64,000 nt of DNA from Geomonas subterranea. Lineage in GTDB: Bacteria; Desulfobacterota; Desulfuromonadia; Geobacterales; Geobacteraceae. Positions 19,094 through 29,785 of the stretch are shown here, one piece after another. The position numbers were made by a program, and so were the translations under genes. The stretch lies in contig NZ_CP077683.1 of assembly GCF_019063845.1 (NCBI RefSeq), forward strand, positions 3,402,501 through 3,466,500, given 5' to 3'. How positions within the stretch are numbered: the first letter of the stretch is position 1; each line of letters starts with the position of its first letter. The notes beneath the pieces are model-generated. The model was not told the origin of the DNA, searched no databases, and saw only the letters and a program-made list of their open reading frames with translations.

Positions 19094-20935
19094 ATGAGCG
19101 AAAAAACCATCAGCAACAACCCTGCAAACGTCGTCTACCAGCGCTGCACCGTCGACCTTGCCAGCGGCACAACCACCTTCGCCCAGGTCCCCTGCAAAAA
19201 CCTCGAGGACGTGCTGGGCGGCTTCGGCAGGAGCTTCCAGATCCTCGCCGAGCGCGACATCGCCGAGGCCTACTGCCCCGAAAACCCGGTTATCCTCAAC
19301 ACCGGCCTTCTGACCGGAACCAGCATCATGACCGGCATGCGCAGCTACTTCTCCGGTTACAGCCCCTTGAAGCAGTCCGGCACCGGACGCCCCGGCGCCA
19401 TGTGGTCCACCGGCAGCGGCAACTTCGGCAACAAGTTCAAGTGGACCGGGCTGGACGAGGTGATCTTCGAGAACCGCTCCGACAAGCCGGTCTACGCGCT
19501 GTTGAAGGAAGGGGAGAACGGTCCCGAGGTCGAGCTGAAGCCCGCCGGCCACCTGGTCGGGCTCACCGGCCACGCCAAGATCATGGCGCTGTACCAGGAG
19601 TACCCGGAGGCCCACTTCGCCGCCATCGGCCCCGCCGGCGAGAACTGGGAGAACAACTACATGGGTGCCGTGGTGATGAGCACCGATAACGAGCTGAAGT
19701 CGGGCGAGCCCAAGAGCCGCTTCGCCGGTCGCGGCGGCATGGGGAGCCTGATGGGGTACAAGAACCTCCTCGCCATCGTCGCGCTGAGCTCCGACAAGCT
19801 GCCAAAGATCACCCCCGAGATCCGCGACGTGAACCGCGACATCCTCAAAAGCGGCGGCAGCGCCCGCTTCCAGCCGGCGAGCCAGGGTGGCGGCGGCGGG
19901 ACCTGGGCCAACATCGAGGTGCTCCAGGTCTTCCACGCGGTACCGCTCAACAACTTCCGCCCCAAGGGGAACGACGACGTGGAGAGGCTCTTCCGCGACG
20001 AGGTGGAGAAGGAATTCGACATCGCCACCGAGGCCTGCCACCGCTGCGGCATCCGCTGCCACAACAACCTCTTCTACAAGAACGAGGACGGCAGCCGCGG
20101 CAAGCTGGCGGCGAAGTTCGACTTCGAACCGCTCATCCTGTTCGGCTCCAACCTGGGCGTGCACGAGCCGGCCAAGGTCTGCGACCTGATCCACCGCTGC
20201 GACCTTCTGGGGATGGACGCCATTTCCCTCGGGACCACCATTTCCTACGTGCTCGACTACAACGAGCGCCATCCGGATAAGCCGCTCTTCAACGGCGCCA
20301 CCTTCGGCGACTACGATAAGATCGCCGAGCTGATCGAAGATGCTGGCCGCGGCAAGCTCCCCGGCATCGCCCGCGGCGTGAAGCGACTCTCCCAGGAGAC
20401 CGGCGAGACCTCCTACGCCATGCACGTGAAGGGGCTCGAGCTCCCGGCCTACCTCCCGGATACCAACCCCGGCTACATGTTCGCCATCGCCGGCGGTCAC
20501 ATGTCGATGGGGACCCACATGATGCTGGCGAAAGAAGGGAAGCACTCCCTCGATGAGTGGACCCAGGCCATCACCACCGGCGGCCTCTTGCAGGTCGGCT
20601 ACGACATGATCGGCCTGTGCAAGTTTGTCGGGGTAGGCATCGGTCACGACATCATCGTCAGGGCGCTCAAGGAGGCCGCGGGACTCGAGATCGCCTCGGA
20701 GGAGATCATCGCCGCCGTGCGCCGGGCTTACCTGCGCGGCCTCGCCCTGGAGCTACGCCAGGGGTTCCACGAGGAGAAGGAGTACACCCTCCCCTCACAG
20801 GTCATGGACGACCCGAACCCCAAGGTGACGCTGCCCAAATTCATCACCAACGAATTCCTGGGTGAGCTGCGCCAGCGCGTCTGGAGCGTCTTCAAGCCGG
20901 AAATGGAAGGACTGCTGCCGGTCCAGGGGGAGTGA
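19094..20935 (+). CDS. Aldehyde:ferredoxin oxidoreductase (tungsten/molybdopterin family)
   Basis: Oxidises aldehydes to acids with ferredoxin as acceptor, or runs in reverse. The frame is open upstream, but the ATG at 19094 has GGAG nearby and fits the family. Visible are the pterin-binding GRGGMGSLMGYKNLLAI, the cluster motif Cys315-x2-Cys318-x3-Cys322 (ACHRCGIRC) and a candidate fourth ligand Cys in IGLCKFVG. The 613-residue length is normal. It is preceded by a MoaD-like carrier and followed one base later by a large glutamate dehydrogenase. The substrate may be aldehydes from amino-acid or aromatic breakdown; that is inference. Confidence 0.9.
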   Translation: MSEKTISNNPANVVYQRCTVDLASGTTTFAQVPCKNLEDVLGGFGRSFQILAERDIAEAYCPENPVILNTGLLTGTSIMTGMRSYFSGYSPLKQSGTGRPGAMWSTGSGNFGNKFKWTGLDEVIFENRSDKPVYALLKEGENGPEVELKPAGHLVGLTGHAKIMALYQEYPEAHFAAIGPAGENWENNYMGAVVMSTDNELKSGEPKSRFAGRGGMGSLMGYKNLLAIVALSSDKLPKITPEIRDVNRDILKSGGSARFQPASQGGGGGTWANIEVLQVFHAVPLNNFRPKGNDDVERLFRDEVEKEFDIATEACHRCGIRCHNNLFYKNEDGSRGKLAAKFDFEPLILFGSNLGVHEPAKVCDLIHRCDLLGMDAISLGTTISYVLDYNERHPDKPLFNGATFGDYDKIAELIEDAGRGKLPGIARGVKRLSQETGETSYAMHVKGLELPAYLPDTNPGYMFAIAGGHMSMGTHMMLAKEGKHSLDEWTQAITTGGLLQVGYDMIGLCKFVGVGIGHDIIVRALKEAAGLEIASEEIIAAVRRAYLRGLALELRQGFHEEKEYTLPSQVMDDPNPKVTLPKFITNEFLGELRQRVWSVFKPEMEGLLPVQGE

Positions 20936-20936
20936 C

Positions 20937-24003
<3,067 letters not shown>

Positions 24004-24004
<1 letters not shown>

Positions 24005-24801
24005 TGGAGCTGAAACAGATTCTTGTCTTCATGGACGATCCCGACCACTCGGCCGACCGGCTCGACCTCGCCCTCAACCTCGCCAAGCGGCACCGCGCCG
24101 GGGTCATCGGCCTCAAGGTGCAGCCGCACCACCTGATCCCGCTGCGCCGGGGGCAGGACCAGGACACCACCGGGGAACTGGCGCGTCTCTTCAGCGAGAA
24201 GACCGCTGCCGCCGACGTGAAGGGTGAATGGATCACCGTCGACGCCAAGGTGCTGGGAGGGGTGGTCGAGGCAATCAACCACTACGCCACCTTCGCCGAC
24301 CTGGTGGTCGTGGGCCAGAGCGAGCACGGCTCCTCCGAGCGCCGCGCCACCGACTTCCTCCCGGAGAAGGTGGTGTTCGGCTCCGGCAAACCGGTGCTGA
24401 TCGTCCCCTACACCGGCAAGTACAGCTGCGTCGGCGACAAGGTACTTGTGGCCTGGAAGTCCGGGCGCGAATCGTCCCGCGCGCTTACCGACGCCGTCCC
24501 CTTTCTCAAGGCCGCCGCATCGACTCACGTCTTTGAGGTTAACCCGAGCAAGGGGGAGGAAGCAGACCTGGAAGCCCTTCGCCGCTACCTCGCCGCACAT
24601 GGCGTCACGGCCGAGATAGAGACCAGCCTGATCACCGAACTGCACGTGGGCGACGTCCTCCTGAACCGCGTGGCCGACGAGGGGAGCGATCTCCTGGTGA
24701 TGGGGGCATACGCCGACCTGCACTTCGGCAACTACGTGCTCGGCGACGTCGCCAAACACGTGCTGCGCCACATGACCATCCCGGTCCTCATGTCGCACTG
24801 A
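24004..24801 (+). CDS. Universal stress protein with two tandem Usp domains
   Basis: Cytoplasmic nucleotide-binding-type stress protein of 265 residues. I chose the ATG at 24004, preceded by AAGGAGG and sharing one base with the upstream stop. Two Usp folds are visible: the first opens KQILVFMDDPDHSADRLDLAL and ends GSGKPVLIVPY; the second opens VLVAWKSGRESSRAL and ends HMTIPVLMSH. The second-domain Gly motif is altered (GAYADLHFGNYVLGD), so ATP binding there is uncertain. It overlaps the next start, so it belongs to the oxidoreductase/dehydrogenase operon. Confidence 0.85.
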
Positions 24802-25748
24802 TGGAGAGGATCGTCTTTCTGGACCGCGGCGGCATCTCGGTGCCGCTGCGCACCCCGTGCTTCCCGCATCACTGGCAGGAGTACCCCGACACGAGGCCGG
24901 AACAGGTGGTGGAGCGTCTTGCCGATGCCACCATCGCGATCACGGACCAGGTCGGCATCACCGCGGAGCACCTGGCCGAGCTGCCACAGCTGCGCCTGAT
25001 CGCGGTCGCCGCCACGGGGGTGGACCACGTCGACGTAGACGTCTGCCGCCACCAGGGGATCGCGGTAACCAACGTGCGCAACTGGTCGGTGAGCGTGCCG
25101 GAGCACGTATTCTCCCTGGTCCTCGCCCTGCGGCGCAACCTGCTCGCCTACCATGACGTGGTCCAGGGGGGCGCCTGGCAGCGCTCGGAAGGGTACTTGG
25201 TGCAGGTGGAGCCGATGCCGCGTTCGCTATCCGGCGCCACCCTCGGCATCATCGGAGTTGGTGCCCTTGGCAGCGCGGTTGCAGCGCTGGGAGAGGCCTT
25301 CGGCATGAAGGTGCTCTACGCGGAGCGAAAGGGGGCGCGGGAGGTGCGTCCCGACCGGACGCCGTTCGAGGAGGTCCTGGCCAAAAGCGACGTGCTGGTG
25401 CTGCTCTGCCCTCTCACGGAGGAGAGCCGCGGCATGATCGGTGAGGCGGAACTCAAGCTGATGCCGCGTCATGCGATTCTGGTCAATTGCGGCCGGGGAG
25501 GATTGCTGGACGAAAAGGCGCTGGCCCGGGCGCTGGAGGAAGGGGTCATCGCGGGGGCGGGGCTGGACGTCCTGACCCAGGAGCCGCCGCGGGACGGCTC
25601 TCCCCTGCTGGACCTGAAACGGCCCAACCTGATCGTAACGCCGCATGTCGCCTGGATCAGCGACCGCTCCCTCGCCACCCTCGCCGAGCAGGTGATCGGG
25701 AACGTGGAAGGTTTCGTCCTCGGCCACCCGCGCAACCTGGTGGTCTAA
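24801..25748 (+). CDS. D-2-hydroxyacid dehydrogenase (NAD-dependent)
   Basis: Reversible reduction of a 2-oxoacid to a D-2-hydroxyacid in the cytoplasm. It shows the Rossmann motif LGIIGVGALGSAVAALG, the catalytic Arg in NCGRGGLLDEKAL, the Glu in GLDVLTQEPP and the His in IVTPHVAWIS. The 315-residue length is normal. It is closest in feel to glycerate/hydroxypyruvate reductases, though here it may act on 2-oxoacids released by the upstream dehydrogenase. The start overlaps the stress-protein stop. It is the last gene of the operon, followed by a terminator. Confidence 0.85.
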   Translation: MERIVFLDRGGISVPLRTPCFPHHWQEYPDTRPEQVVERLADATIAITDQVGITAEHLAELPQLRLIAVAATGVDHVDVDVCRHQGIAVTNVRNWSVSVPEHVFSLVLALRRNLLAYHDVVQGGAWQRSEGYLVQVEPMPRSLSGATLGIIGVGALGSAVAALGEAFGMKVLYAERKGAREVRPDRTPFEEVLAKSDVLVLLCPLTEESRGMIGEAELKLMPRHAILVNCGRGGLLDEKALARALEEGVIAGAGLDVLTQEPPRDGSPLLDLKRPNLIVTPHVAWISDRSLATLAEQVIGNVEGFVLGHPRNLVV

Positions 25749-25789
25749 ATAAAGGGAGGGACTAAAAGCGTCCTTTTCACAGATGACCG

Positions 25790-25829
25790 AAAAAAAAGCC
25801 GGGTCCCTGTTGAGGGAACCCGGCTTTTT
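25790..25829. terminator. Bidirectional terminator between convergent genes
   Basis: AAAAAGCCGGGT-CCCT, a 4-base loop, and AGGG-AACCCGGCTTTTT form a long stem with A-tract and T-tract on either side. It serves the dehydrogenase operon (+) and the TRL-like lipoprotein gene (-). Confidence 0.85.
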
Positions 25830-25849
25830 GATTTTCAACCTGCTTAGGG

Positions 25850-26158
25850 CTATTCGCCGTACACGTGCAGTTTGTACTCCCCGAAGAGACCGAGGATGTT
25901 TTTGCCTTCCCAGTCCACCGCGGACACCTTGCTCACGCCGCCGTTTTTCTTGGCGGTTTCGATGCTGCAGTCACCGGTAGCCACCAGGCCCAGCACGCTC
26001 TTGCACTCGGCCACGCCATGCTTTCTCTCGCCGCCGTTCGCGGTAGCCGTCACCGGAAGCTTCAATTCGGTGTAGAGGGCGCCCATCGGGAAGGGCGAGG
26101 CACAACCGGACATGATCCCAAAACCAGCCAACAGACCTGCATAAAGAATCTTCTTCAC
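25850..26158 (-). CDS. TRL-like family lipoprotein
   Basis: Small lipoprotein of 102 residues. The signal peptide MKKILYAGLLAGFGIMSGC has a lipobox with Cys19 as the acylation site, so it is membrane-anchored in the envelope. The rest carries the TRL-family pattern: GALYTELKLPV, a Cys/Lys segment before VLGLVATGDCSIETAKKNGG, and the terminal ILGLFGEYKLHVYGE. Function is not known for the family. The start codon is GTG with GAGGAGG upstream. It converges on the D-2-hydroxyacid dehydrogenase across a shared terminator. Confidence 0.8.
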   Translation of the reverse strand: MKKILYAGLLAGFGIMSGCASPFPMGALYTELKLPVTATANGGERKHGVAECKSVLGLVATGDCSIETAKKNGGVSKVSAVDWEGKNILGLFGEYKLHVYGE

Positions 26159-26334
26159 TGCTTCCTCCTCATAACAAGATTTTCCATCTCACGTTCCAAA
26201 GCCACCGCCCAACAACAGCTTGCGCCGATGATGCAGCAATGATCTTCGGAACTTAGCCGCAGCGACCTTAGCACGTGCTTCAGATTAATTCAAGTTTTTG
26301 AACATATCCTTTCGAATAACCTGAGGGGCGAAGG

Positions 26335-26363
26335 TTGCGAGTCCGAGGGAAAGCACGCATAAT
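26335..26363 (+). promoter_or_regulatory. Candidate sigma-70 promoter of vapBC
   Basis: TTGCGA (26335-26340), 17-base spacer, CATAAT (26358-26363). The expected start point is about 75 bases before the antitoxin ATG. Confidence 0.45.
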
Positions 26364-26442
26364 CGTGTCCTTTCCTCGACAAAACAAGGGGGGCGTGCTA
26401 GCCTATGTCAACGCATATGCCAGGAGCAGTGGGAGGATAACC

Positions 26443-26688
26443 ATGAGTGAGTTCACGGAGCGTCACGTCCGCCTTTTTAAGAATGGCAGGAACCAAGCCA
26501 TACGGATTCCGCGTGAGTTCGAGTTGCCGGGGGACGAGGCGATCATCCACAAGGAAGGCAATCGGCTGATCATCGAGCCGGCAAAGAAGAAGTCCCTCCT
26601 GGGTCTATTGTCTACCTGGGGCCCCTCTGGTGAAGAATTTCCTGATGTTGACGAAGGCCTCGCGCAGTTGGACGACGTGGAACTTTAG
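26443..26688 (+). CDS. vapB: VapB-type antitoxin (AbrB/SpoVT fold)
   Basis: Antitoxin of a type II pair. The frame is open from 26335, but the ATG at 26443 has GGGAGG 7 bases upstream and gives the right 81-residue size. The N-terminal swapped-hairpin DNA-binding part reads VRLFKNGRNQAIRIPREFEL followed by GDEAIIHKEGNRLIIEP, typical of VapB; the C-terminal acidic tail (EEFPDVDEGLAQLDDVEL) would wrap the toxin. VapB usually represses its own operon together with VapC. The toxin gene starts 14 bases after its stop. Confidence 0.85.
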   Translation: MSEFTERHVRLFKNGRNQAIRIPREFELPGDEAIIHKEGNRLIIEPAKKKSLLGLLSTWGPSGEEFPDVDEGLAQLDDVEL

Positions 26689-26702
26689 CTGTGGAAGCTC
26701 TC

Positions 26703-27104
26703 ATGTACCTCCTCGATACCAGCGTATTTTCTGACCTCATCAAACGCCCCGGGGGGCCGGTAACGCGTCGGATTGCCTCCGTTGGCGAGGACGCTATCTG
26801 CACCAGCATCGTTGTCGCCTGTGAGTTGCGCTTCGGGGCCGAAAAGAAACGCTCCACCTCTCTCACCGCCAAAGTCGAACAAATCATTGCCAATATCGAG
26901 GTACTCTCTCTCGATGTAGATGCAGATGCGCACTACGCGACCATTCGAAATGACTTGGAGTTGCGGGGGGAAACGATTGGCCCCAACGATCTCTTGATCG
27001 CTGCCCACGCCCGTTCTCTTGGCCTCATCCTGGTTACGGACAACGTGCGCGAATTCGCACGGGTACCCGGCCTCTCCGTCGAAAACTGGCTCACCCTCCC
27101 CTAA
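26703..27104 (+). CDS. vapC: VapC-type PIN-domain ribonuclease toxin
   Basis: Toxin of the pair; PIN nucleases of this group cut tRNA or other RNA with a metal-dependent acidic site. Expected acidic residues are in LLDTSVFSDL, CELRFGAEK, GPNDLLIAAHA and VTDNVREF, so the active site looks intact. I prefer the ATG at 26703 (MYLLDTS) to the in-frame GTG at 26691, as it matches VapC N-termini and leaves GGAAG as ribosome site. The product is 133 residues. It converges on a sigma-54 activator gene seven bases away. Confidence 0.85.
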   Translation: MYLLDTSVFSDLIKRPGGPVTRRIASVGEDAICTSIVVACELRFGAEKKRSTSLTAKVEQIIANIEVLSLDVDADAHYATIRNDLELRGETIGPNDLLIAAHARSLGLILVTDNVREFARVPGLSVENWLTLP

Positions 27105-27111
27105 CCGCCGG

Positions 27112-28599
27112 TCATCGCAAATCCCCTCCCATCTGCACATACTTCTTCGCCGTGCGCCGGTCGAGCTGGGTGCGTCGGGCCACCTCTTCGTAGGTGCCGT
27201 GGGTGTCGTAGAGCAGCCCGCAGTAGGCGGCTAACACTTCTTCGGCGTTCAACACCCCTTCCCTGAGCCCGGCCACCAGCCGCTCGGCCGCATCCCCCTT
27301 CCCCTTTTCCCGCGGCGCCCCCTGGTAACGACCGGTGAGGATGATCCTCTTCACGGCCTGCTCCAGTTCCCGCACGTTGCCGGGCCAGTCGTACTCCCCC
27401 CCCACATCACGTTTCAACACCTTCTGCACCAGGTGCCGCTCCCGCGCGGAAACCGGCTGCCCCGCGATGCGGCGGAGGATCGCCTCCAGCAGGTGCTCCA
27501 GCTCTTGGGGCTCCTCCTTGAGGCGCTGGCGCAGCGGCGGGATGATCACCACGTCGGAGCAGAGACGGTAGTAGAGGTCTTCGCGGAACTTTCCGTTGAC
27601 GAGCATCTCGTCGAGAGGCCGGTTGGTGGCCGCCACGATGCGGCCGCTGAAGCGCCTGGGCTCATGGCTCCCGACCGGGAAGAAGACCCGCTCCTGCAGG
27701 ACCTGCAAGAGCTTGATCTGAACAGGAATGCTGACATCGCCGATCTCGTCCAGGAAGATGACACCGTGCGGCGCGCAGCGACTGAAAAGCCCTTCGTGGT
27801 TCTCTACGGCGCCTGTGAAAGCCCCCTTCTTGTGTCCGAAGAGCTCGGATTCGAGCACCCCCTCCGAGTACTGGGACAGGTTAATGGCCACGAAGTTGCG
27901 GGTGAAGCTCTCGGTGAAGCCGTTTCGGGCGGGATCGTAGGGGATGAAGCCGGAGCGGCCGATGGCGGCCGCCGCGGCCCCCTTGCCGGTCCCGGTCTCT
28001 CCCAGAAGCAGGATGGAAAACTCCTCCATACGGTTCCACAGCCCCGCCTCGAACCAGCGGACGTCGTGGGTAAAGACGCAATCCCAAAGGTGGCGGCGCA
28101 GCGCCTTCATGGAAGGGGAACTCCCCACCAGGCCGTTCCTGATGAAGTAGAAGGCGCGGCGCAGCTGGTAGAAGACGGCAAAGGTCCGCTCCGCCTCCTC
28201 CGGGTTGAGGCCGAAAGCGGACAATTCCTCCAGCGCCTGTCTGGCGAAGCCGACGCGGCAGGGCTTGTCCCCCTCCTGCAACTGCGCCTGGATGAGCCGG
28301 TCGAAGTGATCGACGTAGCGATGGAATACGTGGAACAGGCAGAACCTGCGCAGAACCTCACGCCGGTTGCCCCCCTGACCCTGCAGGTCCGCCAGCCCCC
28401 TGCGGCGCAGGCTCTCCACCTGCGTCGCAACCCGGCTCAGCACCGATTCAAGGATCTCTTCAGATGACGACCCGCGCGGGGCGCCTCCGATGGCAAGGTC
28501 GAGATCGTCCCTCGTCTCCCCAAAGGGATTGGCAAAAGCGGCCCGCGCAACTGTCTCCAGGAAAGCCCATTCTTGATCTGTCATTTTGGTAGCAGTCAT
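27112..28599 (-). CDS. Sigma-54-dependent activator with an uncharacterised N-terminal domain
   Basis: Enhancer-binding protein of 495 residues. The first 165 residues are helical and match no sensor domain I recognise (no receiver, PAS or GAF features). The AAA+ domain is complete: Walker A GETGTGKG at 200-207, GAFTGA at 259-264, Walker B GVIFLDEIGD, and YDWPGNVRELEQAVKR. The C-terminus ends in a small helix-turn-helix (TYEEVARRTQLDRRTAKKYV). The 28599 ATG and one five codons later are both possible; neither has a clear ribosome site, and a 15-bp palindrome overlaps the start. It is divergent from the amidohydrolase/Aas operon, its probable target. Confidence 0.85.
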   Translation of the reverse strand: MTATKMTDQEWAFLETVARAAFANPFGETRDDLDLAIGGAPRGSSSEEILESVLSRVATQVESLRRRGLADLQGQGGNRREVLRRFCLFHVFHRYVDHFDRLIQAQLQEGDKPCRVGFARQALEELSAFGLNPEEAERTFAVFYQLRRAFYFIRNGLVGSSPSMKALRRHLWDCVFTHDVRWFEAGLWNRMEEFSILLLGETGTGKGAAAAAIGRSGFIPYDPARNGFTESFTRNFVAINLSQYSEGVLESELFGHKKGAFTGAVENHEGLFSRCAPHGVIFLDEIGDVSIPVQIKLLQVLQERVFFPVGSHEPRRFSGRIVAATNRPLDEMLVNGKFREDLYYRLCSDVVIIPPLRQRLKEEPQELEHLLEAILRRIAGQPVSARERHLVQKVLKRDVGGEYDWPGNVRELEQAVKRIILTGRYQGAPREKGKGDAAERLVAGLREGVLNAEEVLAAYCGLLYDTHGTYEEVARRTQLDRRTAKKYVQMGGDLR

Positions 28600-28612
28600 A
28601 CATTTTATGTAT
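28598..28612. promoter_or_regulatory. 15-bp perfect palindrome at the activator start codon
   Basis: ATACAT-TTT-ATGTAT overlaps the start codon of the minus-strand sigma-54 activator. A bound protein there would block its own expression; autorepression or leaderless-like initiation are possible readings. Confidence 0.4.
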
Positions 28613-28730
28613 TATCTATGAGCATTAAATGTCAAGACATGTTTCCAAGCAAAGACCCGCCTGTTCAGATGATCGTCGCAGGATCGGCATGTTGGGCTTA
28701 CACTCTCCACCGATCGAGCATTGGCACAGT

Positions 28731-28747
28731 ATCTGTAAAAGAAAAGG
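28731..28747 (+). promoter_or_regulatory. Candidate sigma-54 promoter of the amidohydrolase-aas operon
   Basis: TTGGCAC is a perfect -24 element; CTGTA sits at the -12 position and lacks the usual GC. Match is 10 of 13 to the consensus. It ends 24 bases before the ATG at 28772 and faces away from a sigma-54 activator gene. Confidence 0.45.
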
Positions 28748-28771
28748 TATCCGACTCAGAGGGAGACCGAC

Positions 28772-29785
28772 ATGGATGTTTCCACAGCAAACGGCATCAT
28801 CGACATTCACTGTCACACCGCCGGCATCGGCGCGAGAAACAGCGGCTGCTTCATCTCACCCGCGATGCGCAGGAGCTGGAGATACAGGATGTTCCTGAAT
28901 GCCTTCGGCGTGACGGAGCAGGAACTGCTCAACGAAGGGGACAGCCTGGTAATGCGGCGCACATCGGAGCGCCTGGCGACCTCGAAGCGGGTGACCGCAG
29001 CGGTCATCCTGGCCATGGATGGTGCGGTGGACGACAAGGGGGAGCTGGACCGGGCGCAGACCGAGATGTTCATCCCCAACGAGTTCGTGGCTGCCGAAAC
29101 GGCCAGGTACCCGAACCTCCTCTTCGGCGCCAGTATCAATCCGCTGCGCCGCGACGCCCTGGAGCGCCTGGAGCGGGCGGCGGCGGACGGTGCGGTGCTG
29201 GTCAAGTGGCTCCCCTCCATCCAGCACTTCGATCCTGCCGACCGGCGTCTGACCCCGTTCTACCTGAAACTGAGGGAGCTCGGGCTGCCGCTGCTTACCC
29301 ACACCGGCTCGGAAAAGTCCTTCACCAGGACCCGCAACGAACTGGCAGACCCGGAGCGCCTGAGGCTGCCGCTCAGCCTCGGCGTGCGGGTCATCGCGGC
29401 ACACGCCGCAAGTAACGGCCGCAACCAGGGGGAGAGCAACCACCGCCGCTTTCTCAGGCTCTGCGGCGAGTACACCAACCTGTACGCGGACATCTCCGCG
29501 CTCACCCAGTTGAACCGGCTGACGCACCTGCAGCGCCTGCTCAAGCACCCGGAGCTCTTCGGCCGGCTCCTCTACGGCACCGACATGCCGATCCCCAACA
29601 CGGCGGCGGTCACCCCGTTCGGGTTCCCGAACCGGATCTCGCCGCGGCGCCTGCTGCAGATCTCACGGATCGCCAATCCGTGGGACCAGGACGTAGCCCT
29701 CAAGGAGGCGCTCGGGGTCCCGGAGCAGATCTTCTTCAACGCCCATTCCGTCATCAGGCTACAGGCCGCAGGAGTACCGCAATGA
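28772..29785 (+). CDS. Amidohydrolase-family metal-dependent hydrolase (TIM barrel)
   Basis: Cytoplasmic hydrolase or decarboxylase-like enzyme of the amidohydrolase-2 group, 337 residues. Candidate metal ligands are His13 and His15 (DIHCH), the Lys in LVKWLPSIQ, the His in LLTHTGSE, the His in IAAHAAS and the Asp in YGTDMPIPN, in the expected order for the barrel. GAGGGAG precedes the ATG. Substrate is not evident. Its stop overlaps the next start (ATGA at 29782-29785), so it is translationally coupled to a phospholipid-repair protein, and it lies behind a candidate sigma-54 promoter. Confidence 0.8.
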   Translation: MDVSTANGIIDIHCHTAGIGARNSGCFISPAMRRSWRYRMFLNAFGVTEQELLNEGDSLVMRRTSERLATSKRVTAAVILAMDGAVDDKGELDRAQTEMFIPNEFVAAETARYPNLLFGASINPLRRDALERLERAAADGAVLVKWLPSIQHFDPADRRLTPFYLKLRELGLPLLTHTGSEKSFTRTRNELADPERLRLPLSLGVRVIAAHAASNGRNQGESNHRRFLRLCGEYTNLYADISALTQLNRLTHLQRLLKHPELFGRLLYGTDMPIPNTAAVTPFGFPNRISPRRLLQISRIANPWDQDVALKEALGVPEQIFFNAHSVIRLQAAGVPQ

